The notes below the pieces were generated by a model. The model was not told the origin of the DNA, made no database searches, and was given only the letters and a program-made list of their open reading frames with translations. Below are positions 46,647 to 56,900 of a DNA stretch of 64,000 nucleotides, one piece after another; position 1 is the stretch's first letter, and each line of letters starts with the position of its first letter. This DNA is from Cliona cf. orientalis (Eukaryota > Porifera > Demospongiae > Clionaida > Clionaidae): positions 4,650,001-4,714,000 of the forward strand of contig OZ005705.1 in assembly GCA_963930775.1 (NCBI GenBank), given 5' to 3'. The position numbers and the translations under genes were made by a program.

Positions 46647-48371
46647 ATGTCTGAATGGGTGAGCTTGTCTGTGCTAGTGGCAGTATTGTCCCATGGTCTA
46701 GTATACTCCTCTCCAAGCAAGTTACAGACTGCTCTACTGTCAAATGGCTCTGAGATGTGTCTTCGCCCGTGGACTTTGCAATATGAAGAGAATGCAACTA
46801 TGAATTGTAAGTGTGGAGTTTCATTACAAGGGATTATCAGATGTGATCCAAGTAGTTTCAACTTGGAGGTACTCTACTGCTACTGTGTAACCTACAGTGA
46901 AATTCTGAATACCACGGTAGTAGGGTACTGCCTCACTACTTGTCATGGCACTCATACTGCTACAAGAATTGATGCTCACAATGTAAGTGACCTAGATGGT
47001 ATCATGTGTGGTAGTCTTCACAGGACTGGTCAGATGTGTGGTGGCTGTGAGAAAGGCTATGCTCCTCCTATCTACTCCTACAGCATGGCTTGCGTAGAAT
47101 GCTCTCATTACAATTACAATTGGCTGAAGTACATTGTTATAGCATTTCTTCCACTGACTGTGTTCTACATATTTGTGGTTGTGTTTAGAATTAGTGCCTT
47201 TTCAGGTAACTTAAATGCACTCATTCTAACTAGTCAACTGATAACTATCTCAGCACTTTTACGCTACTCTCAACAGACTCTTACTGATATGTCAACTTCA
47301 GCTGTTGTAGTTATGCAGTTCTTTATGACTCTGTATAGCTTGTGGAACCTGGATTTCTTCCGTACTCTGTATGCACCATTCTGCTTGCACCCAAAGCTGA
47401 CAGCAATTCAGACATTGGCTCTAGATTATGCCATAGCTGTCTATCCTCTAGTGCTCATTACTCTGACATATGTTACTGTGACACTACACGATCGCTGTGG
47501 TATACTCATCAAGCTTTGGACTCCATTTCACAGGTGTCTGTCACATTTCCGCAAAGAATGGCACATACGTAGGTCACTAGTAGATGTATTCGCCACATTC
47601 ATCTTATTATCTTACGTGAAAGTTCTGGATATCTCTTTCAACATTCTCACTCCAGTAAAGCTGTGGACTGTGAATGGAACAGAAGCCAAAGAAACATTCC
47701 TATATTTTGATGGAACTGTGAAGTACTTTCGAGGAGAGCACATTCCTTTTGCACTACTTGCTATTGGAATGCTGTGCATTTTCAATGTCTTTCCACTACT
47801 TTTACTTGCTGTCTATCCAAGTCGATGCTTTCAGAGATGTCTAAATCACTGCCATTGTCAGTGTCAGATTTTGAGAATGTTTATGGACAACTTTCAGGGA
47901 GGTTTTAAAACAGAACCACATGACTACCGATATTTTGCTGCTTTCTATTTATTTTTGAGATTTGTGAACCTTACAACTATGGCATGGACCAGGAGCCCTT
48001 TATACTTTCCTTTGACTGGCCTCTTGCTTGGTCTTGGCTCATTAACTGTTGCTCTGGTTCGGCCTTGGAGGTGCTGGTGGCACAATATTCTTGATTCACT
48101 ATTGTTGGCTTCACTTTCTGCAAGTGGAACTTTCTTTTTTGCAATTGGTGTTTCTTCTCGAGCAATTGATCCCATTCATTCATTTGGTGGTACCCTTCGT
48201 GGTGTCTCTGCATCACTCTCACTAGTGCCTGGTGTGTGTGGCACAGTGATGCTGGTTTACTATCTCACTACCAACTGCAGACACAGAGTTAGAAAGATGC
48301 TAAAAAAATGCTGCCTTGCAAGAAGAGTATCATATCTAAACAACTGTGATGAACAAACACCGCTAATATGA
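46647..48371 (+). CDS. Intact Cys-rich multi-pass membrane protein, array copy E
   Basis: This is one uninterrupted exon of 574 codons. I do not recognise a characterised family. Residues 1-21 are a signal peptide. Residues 22-158 form an extracellular Cys-rich domain with several NxT/S sites, CLRPWTLQYEENATMNCKCG (38-57) and the signature MCGSLHRTGQMCGGCEKGYA (120-139), followed by VECSHYNYNWL (150-160). About nine to ten hydrophobic segments follow: near 161-181, 187-207, 219-236, 258-280, 311-332, 366-390, 426-444, 452-471, 482-502 and 521-540. Highly conserved loops are WNLDFFRTLYAPFCLHP (233-249), EWHIRRSLVDVFATF (304-318) and YPSRCFQRCLNH (390-401). The basic, Cys-rich tail ends in DEQTPLI, an acidic-dileucine-type sorting signal. 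The layout suggests a plasma-membrane or endosomal receptor or transporter; the role is unknown. It is the only copy here with a clean frame, so probably the functional member. Confidence 0.9.
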   Translation: MSEWVSLSVLVAVLSHGLVYSSPSKLQTALLSNGSEMCLRPWTLQYEENATMNCKCGVSLQGIIRCDPSSFNLEVLYCYCVTYSEILNTTVVGYCLTTCHGTHTATRIDAHNVSDLDGIMCGSLHRTGQMCGGCEKGYAPPIYSYSMACVECSHYNYNWLKYIVIAFLPLTVFYIFVVVFRISAFSGNLNALILTSQLITISALLRYSQQTLTDMSTSAVVVMQFFMTLYSLWNLDFFRTLYAPFCLHPKLTAIQTLALDYAIAVYPLVLITLTYVTVTLHDRCGILIKLWTPFHRCLSHFRKEWHIRRSLVDVFATFILLSYVKVLDISFNILTPVKLWTVNGTEAKETFLYFDGTVKYFRGEHIPFALLAIGMLCIFNVFPLLLLAVYPSRCFQRCLNHCHCQCQILRMFMDNFQGGFKTEPHDYRYFAAFYLFLRFVNLTTMAWTRSPLYFPLTGLLLGLGSLTVALVRPWRCWWHNILDSLLLASLSASGTFFFAIGVSSRAIDPIHSFGGTLRGVSASLSLVPGVCGTVMLVYYLTTNCRHRVRKMLKKCCLARRVSYLNNCDEQTPLI

Positions 48372-48841
48372 TTAGTTAAGACTACGACGACTTGCTGACT
48401 AATAATGTATTAATCTAGCAAGCAGATTTTTGCTATAATGGACACTGACCAAGGTGATGCAAATGCTGATTTTCAATAATTATTACACTATTTAATAGAC
48501 ACACCCCATCACATTAGTTAGATAATTAACAAAATAATTATTATTCTACTATGGTCGACAGAATATAGATAGGGGTGGCTTCCATGGATAGAAAGCAATT
48601 GGCCAGTATATGTAGCTTTCCATGGGGGCTAAGGTATTACAATTATTGTACTAAGATCATTGCATCAGGGAAGATTATCTTACTTTTTATCACGTTTGAC
48701 GAAAACAATGCGTTGTTGCCATTATTTGCCAAGTGACGTTGCACACATATCACATACGAATCCAACCTGATTGTGTGCTTAGAGAATAAAAGTAACCACA
48801 ATAGTGAGTTTCCCACCTAACAAGAATATCATTCTGAGTTC
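48372..48841. other. Spacer between copies E and F
   Basis: No exon was recognised. AATAAA at about 48784-48789 could serve as a distal poly(A) signal for the 46647 gene. It also lies only about 55 bp before the copy F start. Confidence 0.4.
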
Positions 48842-50615
48842 ATGATGTCGAGGAGGCAGCTGGTGTACATTATTGTGGCTTGGTTGGCTGTGATTGCCTG
48901 TAAATCCATGGGAATCAGAGATGGTATTCTTGGATCAATGGAGTGTCAGAAACCATGGACAATACCAACGGTGGAGAATGGAACAGTAGAGTGTTCTTGT
49001 GGAAGTCAAATAAATGGAGTTGTAGAGTGCCATCCTGAATCATGTAAGATAAAGCTTTTGTACTGCCACTGTATATCTTACAGTACCATCTTGAACACAA
49101 CAGTAGTAGGCTATTGCCTGGGCACGTGCAGTAGAATCATGTACAGAACAATCCATGCTAGTAACACGTCTGAACTAGATGAGGCAATATGTGGTAGGCT
49201 TCACAGGACTGGTCAGATGTGTGGTGACTGCAAGAAAGGCTATGCTCCTTCTGTCTACTCCTATGATCTGGCCTGTGTGGAGTGCTCTGACTATAAATAC
49301 AACTGGTTAAAGTACATTGCTGTTGCATTCCTTCCATTGACCTTCTTCTACATGGCAGTTGTTGTCTTCCGAATAGGTATCATGTCCAGGGAGTTGCAGG
49401 CATACGTCTTGATTTGTCAGCTGTTGAGTGCTCCAGGATTGTTAAGATTTCTTCACTTGTCAACCAAGGATGATGCTATGGGAAGAGATTTCTTTCGTGT
49501 GCTCAGTACCATTTATGGAATTTGGAATTTAGATTTCTTTCGCTCTCTTTACCCACCATTTTGTTTGCACCCAAAGTTAACAACACTTCATATACTTGTT
49601 CTCGACTATGCTGTTGCGGTTTATCCAATGCTACTGATTTTGATTACCTATGTGTGTATTCTCCTGCATGATAACAGTACTGAGACTTGCCGCCTGGCTA
49701 TGGAGTCCTTTCCATAAGTGTATGGTACACTTTCGAAGACAGTGGCTTATTAGACAATACCTGATTGACGTATTTGCACTCTTTCTTATACTATCATATG
49801 TAAAAATTTTAAGTGTGTCCTATGATATCTTAGCTCCAACAAATTTATTTGACATTTACGGACATAGAGTCCAACATTTCTTTGTGTACTTTGATGGAAC
49901 AACACAGTACTTCAAGGGTACCCATGTCTATTTTGTAGCACTTGCTCTGACCATGACTTTCACATTCAATATCTTTCCACTGGTATTACTAAGTCTTGCA
50001 GTTTATCCTTCACGTTACTTTCAAAAAGTCCTTAATCACTTTCAGTTTCGTAGTCATACACTCATTATATTCATGGATACTTTTCAGGGGAACTTTAAAA
50101 TATGGCCATATGACTGTCACTACTTTGCCGCCTTTTATTTGGTTCTAAGAATGGTCAACCTCTCAGTGCTTATTTGGACCAGAAGTGGTTTATATTTTTA
50201 CCTTTCAGGTTACATAATTATTCATCTTTGCCACATTAGTAGTTGCCGCATTTAGACCTTACCCCAAAATGCGTCATACTATTGTTGATATTATACTACT
50301 ATTATCAGATTCTGTTTCCTTAGCAAGCTTTTGGTACTCAGTTTTCTTCACTGCTTCATTTTAGATCCCTCTCATTGTGCTGGTAAGAAGAGCCTTATAG
50401 TCAGCGGCCTCCTTGTCTCTTTACCGGCAATATATGCAGTGCTTTTCCACTTACACAAAATGCTACCAAGGTTGTTAATGATTGAACTAAAAGCTTTGAT
50501 AAATCGATCCAGAGATGACTGTCACAGAGAGAGGAATTATCAATACAATACAAGTGATGAACACATACCAATTTTGCCTAAATTCATCAACATTGTCATT
50601 GTCATAGTTTTGTAG
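48842..50615 (+). pseudogene. Membrane-protein array copy F, diverged, about three frameshifts
   Basis: The first 290 codons are clean: signal peptide MSRRQLVYIIVAWLAVIA, ECQKPWTIPTVENGTVECSC, CGRLHRTGQMCGDCKKGYAP, and WNLDFFRSLYPPFCLHPKLT. The frame then changes at about 49675 (LLHDN) into 49690-50255, with WLIRQYLIDVFALFLILSY, YFDGTTQYFKGTHVYF and DCHYFAAFYLVLRMVNL. It changes again near 50210 and near 50340, and the tail ends DEHIPILPKF. Frame changes are few and the rest is conserved. So it is either a young pseudogene or a working gene damaged by sequence errors. It is the most diverged copy and forms its own branch. Confidence 0.75.
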
Positions 50616-50856
50616 TTCATTACTATTGACTTTGTATTGTCTAACCTAGCATGCGCGAACATTAGTGTGCATTGATCACCTTCATTCATGTTTTATGCTT
50701 CCTAAATTCTTTATAATTCACTTTGCTCACTCACTCACTACAAAAGTTTATTGTCACGATTCATGCTTACTTGTACTCGTCTCTTTTATGCGTGTACCTT
50801 GGTCTATGCCCAAGTGGGCTTACAAGACATGAAAGAATATCTGCCTGGTCCCTTAG
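50616..50856. other. No recognised gene
   Basis: This is the 3' flank of copy F. I see no exon and no clear poly(A) signal. Confidence 0.4.
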
Positions 50857-50929
50857 TAGTCTCGCGCACCCATGCCAGCCCACTCCTCAATATGTGTATA
50901 CATGTAGGAGGGGCTGGCATGCGAGATTA
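50857..50929. mobile_element. Palindromic TAGTCTCGCG element
   Basis: TAGTCTCGCGCACCCATGCC...GCCCACTCCTC pairs with GAGGGGCTGGCATGCGAGATTA. Its ends match the elements at 27165 and 63628. The left arm carries an extra CACCC. No target duplication was recognised. It is about 73 bp. Confidence 0.65.
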
Positions 50930-50978
50930 TAACATATATGCTGTACAAGGAAGTTGAGAGTTATAATATTATAATTAT

Positions 50979-51300
50979 GCAAACCATGTAAGATGGCATT
51001 GATAAATTCCTGAAAGCAATAAAAATAACGTTGAAGGATGATGTAGGGATGGCAGTGGCAATTAAAGTACACATAATTATAAGATTTCTTGGGATAATTA
51101 CGCTTGCTGTGCAGAAAAATAGATAAGAACAGTGACTCAAAGAATAGCATAGGGCTAAAAGGTTGACATCAATAGGAGCATGATAATTGAGAAAAGCAAG
51201 CGTAGGAATGTACAGTGGATGTAAGTATCCCTAAATTAATATCTTTAATGACTTTTTTGGCACTATTATTCCTACTTCCATTTTTCAATTTTATAGTAAT
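50979..51300. mobile_element. Long-inverted-repeat MITE, GTAGGGATGGCAG family, copy 1
   Basis: GCAAACCATGTAAGATGGCA opens the element. An arm with GATGTAGGGATGGCAGTGGC follows, and an inverted arm (TTGGCACTATTATTCCTACT...TTTCAATTTTATAG) closes it. The inner ends read ACGCTTGCTGTGCAG and GAAAAGCAAGCGTAGGAATG. The same order is found at 57113-57560. The arms are about 100 bp and diverged. Confidence 0.7.
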
Positions 51301-52177
51301 ATTATGCCCTGCACAGTCTGCACGAAGGGGTCACGTTTTCCATACACTTTCTTATTTGTACAGGAAATACGTTGTTTACTTTGGTTGCCAGGCGCATGCA
51401 CCTAGGGCTAGCGCATTGCGCAGCGCCAAACGTACGCGTATTCATGATAATATATTGCGCACACATTGTATGAACGTGATTGTATATGGTTGCGCGCATT
51501 TTTACGATTAATATTAGCGCCACCACCAGAAAGGTCAGCGGGCCAGGCAGGGGTCAAGGGAGCCAAGTGCACCATATTACAAAAATCAGGATTTGATACC
51601 AAAAAATCTCTTACAAATAGAAACAATCAAGATTAATATATTAAACTACTGTATCTACACTGGTGTTTTTGAAAGATTGGCTGCTTGTCTTCACCATGTT
51701 CAAAAATTCTGAAAATGCTCCAGACACAAAAATCTCCAAATGTGTTGTACAAAATACCCCATCACTCGAAAACTGTAGTGAATTGGAATACGGGGTTGGT
51801 TCTACTGTAGACTGTTAGGATAGAATCTTAAGACCATCGATTTAATCCAGCCATCAGCGTTGGGTAGGCTCTGACTGGGGGCCTTGAGTATAGTGGAAAT
51901 TTTCGGTTTTATGCACCTCACAGATCCCAGAGAGCTGTGCAGTATTGTACCTTTATATTAGTTATACTTTCTTATGATTATACCTATGAGAACTTTGCAT
52001 TTAATTATACTAAATATACATATAATATACTGTATAATATAATTAAAATTTGTATATGACCAGTATATTTTGTATATTTTATCCTCAGTATTGACTGACA
52101 ATATTATATTATGGCTATATCTAATATTATATAGCTATATAAAATTATCCATGATATAGTATAGCTTCCTCTTATGA
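51301..52177. other. AT-rich stretch without a gene
   Basis: No exon can be supported. The left part has a GC-rich patch with GCGCAGCGCCAAACGTACGC. The right part is TATA-rich simple sequence leading into the repeats below. Confidence 0.45.
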
Positions 52178-52436
52178 AGTTAGCTCTACTGTATAAAGTG
52201 TATAGAATGTATAGTTATACCACTTTATATTTAACCTATACATTATATGTAATTATAGTGTATAATTGTATAACGTATATTATTGTATAATTATTTTCTA
52301 TGTCACGATGAGCTGTATAAAGTGTATAGAATGTATAATTATACAGCTCTATATTGAATCTATACATTATATATAATTATACTGTATAATTGTATAATGT
52401 ATATTTATTTTATTGTAAAATTATTCTTCGTTGAGC
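52178..52436. repeat. Two direct copies of a ~130-bp AT-rich unit
   Basis: CTGTATAAAGTGTATAGAAT followed by TATACATTATATGTAATTAT (about 52188-52260) is repeated at about 52311-52390 with few changes. Each copy is itself partly palindromic (GTATAATTATAC, TATACATTATAT). Confidence 0.75.
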
Positions 52437-52497
52437 TAATTATAATATAATTATATACTATAACTATTAATTCAATATGAAGTGATATAGCTAGCTA

Positions 52498-52880
52498 TAA
52501 TGTCTGACACTTGGAAAAAGTGCTTAGCTAAACTCGACGGCACGGTTGCTTAAACTTATCACGTCTGACACTTGGAAATATTAAGTGCTTATAAACTCGA
52601 CGGCACGGTTTCTTAAACTTTTCACGTCTGACACTTGAAAAAGTGCTTAAACTCGATGGCACGGTTGCTTAAACTTATCACGTCTGACACTTGGAAAAAG
52701 TGCTTAAACTCGACGGCACGGTTTCTTAAACTTATCACGTCTGACACTGGAAAAAGTGCTTAAACTTGATGGCATGGTTGCTTAAACTTATCACGTCTGA
52801 CACTTGGAAAAAGTGCTTAAACTCGACGGCACGGTTGCTTAAACTTATCACGTCTGACACTTTGAAAAAGTGATTAAACA
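52498..52880. repeat. 57-bp minisatellite, about seven units
   Basis: Units start CACGTCTGACACTTGG near 52560, 52623, 52679, 52736, 52792 and 52849, with a variant first unit near 52499. Spacing is 56-57 bp apart from the longer early units. Each unit carries CACTTGGAAAAAGTG, a small hairpin, then TTAAACTCGACGGCACGG and TTGCTTAAACTTATCACG. Variation is low, so expansion or homogenisation is recent. There is no protein frame through the array. Confidence 0.9.
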
Positions 52881-53957
52881 GAGTACATTATACAAGTTAT
52901 ACACTTTATACAATTATACTATAGGCCCAGCATGCATATACGTCTATAAGAGTGAATCAGATTGGGATATAATATTATAATATTATACATTTTATATATA
53001 CTATAATCTAATTGGTATAATTATATATCTATACAAGTTATACATGCATGCATAGCAGATTCATGTACCATCTGTATACAAGTTATACTATGCATGTATA
53101 AAATGATATATTAGTATAATTTAATATAGCTACCATGGCTGTGTTAGACAGTTATACGTATATTTGTAGTATATTTGAGTATACTCTGTATATTGATCCA
53201 ATCCTGCACCCTTATGAGATCCCAACTAGGGCCAACCTGTATCTCTTGAAGAAAGTATGTTGTAGATATTATGGTATTGAAGTCCTGTACCAAGTTTTAG
53301 GTCCATCGCAGGTGTGCAAGTATATGTTCAAAAATTCTGAAATATGTTGAAATGAGGATCCCTGCAGATAGTGGCAGCAGCAGGAGAGCTGTTTTACACA
53401 ACCTACCTCAGGACGACTCTTGAAACGACTGCGTGTAGCTCATAATATAGTTGTTTCAACCAGTGCTTGGCTCAAAATCCTTCGCACCAACGTTGCTGAC
53501 ACGTACCGTCGACTCGAGTTGACCGCCTGTTCTGTCAGCCATGTTGGAATTCAAAATCCCCATAGTGTAAATTAACTTCCGGGTGCGTGATTCACTTCCG
53601 CGCGAATAAGAAATTTGACCCCTTCGTGCAGACTGGCATGTGGTTTACCACAGTAATTTTTAATATATAAGGAGTTCCTGTTATGCATGCAAAGCAATTT
53701 CTGAAGTGCCAGGGAGAATCCAGTCAAATCCTCACCGACTACAGATTTCGGTTCCGACCTGTGGCTAGCTACAGAAAGGGCAGGACCACTCCCCTGTGAG
53801 AAGTCAAGTTGGGGTATACGCACATTGTCATCTGCTTCTCTTGATTCCTGCTTTCACATGACCACATTATTGAACTTGCCATTTACTATCCATTAAGATC
53901 ATATTATATTATGACATTGTACATTATGCATAAAATCATTGGATTATCAATCAATGA
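52881..53957. other. AT-rich flank and downstream region of the hydrolase gene
   Basis: No exon is supported. An 83-residue minus-strand open frame at 53572-53823 is joined only by a weaker alternative acceptor, and does not continue the hydrolase fold. Confidence 0.5.
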
Positions 53958-56900
53958 TCATGTTGTCTGATGGACAAGTGGAAGTAGCTCAGTCACTAGT
54001 GCCAGATGGTCAGAGCAAGGAATGACACTGCAGCAAGAACCAGGAAAGTATTATCCTTTCGATATCATATTCATATTAAAATCAGGGGGCCTGGATAAGT
54101 ACAGCCCTGGGGATGATTATTATTGTGTATGCTCATACTCACCAATACTTGTTGCTGTTCATTACATCAGTGTTGAGCACAAGGGCCATGGGAGGCTCAC
54201 TTTGACCGAGGAAGATGTAGTCGATCTGTATAAATATTATTCATTTTTCACGCAATTTTGTCACCAATAAAACTAGTTTCACTAAGCTGAACTACGGTAT
54301 AATACCTAACCAATTAAAATTACTATACTATAATATATAACAACACAGGTCTATACCGTATAGCGGGAAATTTTCGTTGGTGCTAATTTTCGTATGATTG
54401 GCCAAAACACCCTTAGAATAAATTTTCGTATTTTTTTATTTCGTATGCTTGCTGTGGGACATTGCACGCATGCGCAGCTGGTAGCGCTCGCACTTACGTG
54501 CGGTATACGGTAACGCTAGCATCACTGGCTTCCATGATCGTAATCGACGCCGATAGCGGTCCACTGGGATCAGAAAGGTCACTTCGTTTCAACGCCTTGG
54601 CAAAGAATCGATAAAGAGACATCGTTCAGTGAGCTAGTCTTGCATTTAGCATATGCCGCTAGCGACCGCTTGTGGCTGTGGTAGGCATATAGGTCAAAGG
54701 TCACGCGCGAAAGGAAAAAAATTTCGTACATTCAAATTTTCACAGTTTTTATTTTCGTATAAGGGATGGAGCATACGAAATATACGAAAATTAGCACCAT
54801 ACGAAAATTTCCCGCTATACGGTAGCTGCTGCCACCATTGAATTTCACATCCCTAGTAGCTTTGCGGCTATCATGAGATTCCTTAAAAAAAATCACGATT
54901 CACTAAAGGGATATTAATTTTGGGAATGCAGCAGCTCATTAATAAGTATAGGCAAACTCATGCTAATATCCAGAACTCACACTATGCAGCTCACGTGCTA
55001 TGGGTGAACCTATAATATACGTCCATGCAAACAACCAAACAAATGAAACGGCCTTCTACTGGACGATGTACACACAAGTATCTGGCATTGTCTTCAACTT
55101 GAAGACTTGATCTTAGAGCTACTGAGGACCTTATCATATTAATTTTGCTGATAAATTCACCCTTTTCATCAGCTCAGAGTCCAGAGCATTGAAGGTGAAG
55201 CCAGTCTTGTTTTGATTGGATTCAACGGTAGTCCACATGTCCACAAGATTGTGTGTCACTATTCCTTCCAGGGATACTTCACCAGTTAAGAATCTACAAT
55301 AAACATGATCGTTATGCAGTAGTATACGATACTGAACATCATTCCTACCTAATCGTAGGAGAATGTGGCTCATTATTTAGGTCACCCATGAGAAATTTGA
55401 CTCCAGTAAACTTCTCCATAAATTTCCAAATTTCTATTACTGATCTGCATGTTCAAAAATAATATTATAGGAGTTGATATGGCACACTGTGGTAGAATAA
55501 GTTCTTTCCACTGAGCATGACCGTCACGGTGCACCTTACTTTTCTTGAGAAGTCTTGCTCAGAGATAAGTGAGTAACAAACACATGTACCTACAGTATAT
55601 TGTGAAAGAAACTTCTCAGTGACTGATATCCTAGAGTCGGTAGACTCTATAAGTAGGGATGGCCCGGATATGCCATATTATCTCCCCAGTAGCAATTTAC
55701 TTTTCTGTGGTTATGAGGTAATTATGGTGTAATTATGATAAAACCTATGGTGTAATCTATGAGGTAATTATGAGAAAATTCAGGGCCTCGCTGGAGCCTT
55801 TCTGGGACTTGAAAATCAGTAAATATGTAGAGTATCTTACGCGTGTATCCAGCGAATACATTACAAGCTGAGCGCTACTTTCTCTGAGAAGTACCGTTGG
55901 TTGAACTTCACGTGTTTTCTTGGCTTACGTAATGCCGTGGATAAATAAAGCTAGCCTTGTGCTATATATAGCACGCATTGTCACAAGGGGCTGGCCCGCG
56001 CGCGACTGCAGCAGCGTGACCAACCTGAAGTTCGGAAGGAATACTGTACTGTCGAGTTCGTCCCTGTGATTGAAGCATCGAAACTTGTCGCTGTCAAGGC
56101 TGAGAGTCGATCTTAGACGCCATCTCCATGATTTCTGGGGCGAGCATCGATCGATGTGTACGCATTCTATTGACGACTCTTTACCATATGCACCATTACA
56201 CTGTGCAGCTACTGGGGAGATGGTCAAGGGTTCATATGTAATACATTATAAATACCCAAATATCTCAAAATAGGTAATTTTGTGAAATTTCTAAGTGTAA
56301 AAATCAGAATCTCCAGCAAATTATGCATCTAACAAGACCCAAGATCATTCATCAAAACACATGTACATGTCAGAACCAGATGTTCAAAAAATAGCCATTT
56401 GTCAATGTTTCTTTCTTTCTAGTTTCTTGGGCTAGCTCAAGACTGCCTCCACTACTCATCTTACTTTGAGTATAAATCCACTCTATTTTGCAGCGCGCAG
56501 TGCAGTGGCATGCTAGTTTGGCGTTATCTCGACAGTTACGTAATAGTGGGTGTATATGGCGCATTATCGAATGGGTGTGTCTGATACGCCATTTTGTGAT
56601 ATAATGCGCATGCTCGGAATATGTTGCCATGGTGAAGTCATGTGACAGCGCCTGGCCCTAGGCGCCTATATAATTATTATAATAGGCCTAGCTATATAGG
56701 CGAGCTAGCTATTTAATACTAGCTTGTTCATCGCTAGCGTGTGCAATGGCGCGCTGGACCGATCATGGATATGAAGGTTCAAGGCTGGAGGAGCGGTAAG
56801 GCGCTAGGCATAGGTGAGCTATATACTCGCTAGCGCTTGCAGCACTAGTGCTACGCTGGATCGATCATAGATATAGCTACCATCTGATACGAAGCCTGGG

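Noticed and set aside
52498-52880. CRISPR-like array
   Set aside because: Repeats follow each other directly as 57-bp units with no variable spacers, and the context is a eukaryotic gene region.
53572-53823. 83-codon minus-strand frame as last exon of the hydrolase
   Set aside because: It gives no SDH motif. Splicing 54143 to the acceptor at 54028 gives CSDHLALVTEL in phase and a stop shortly after, which fits the fold.
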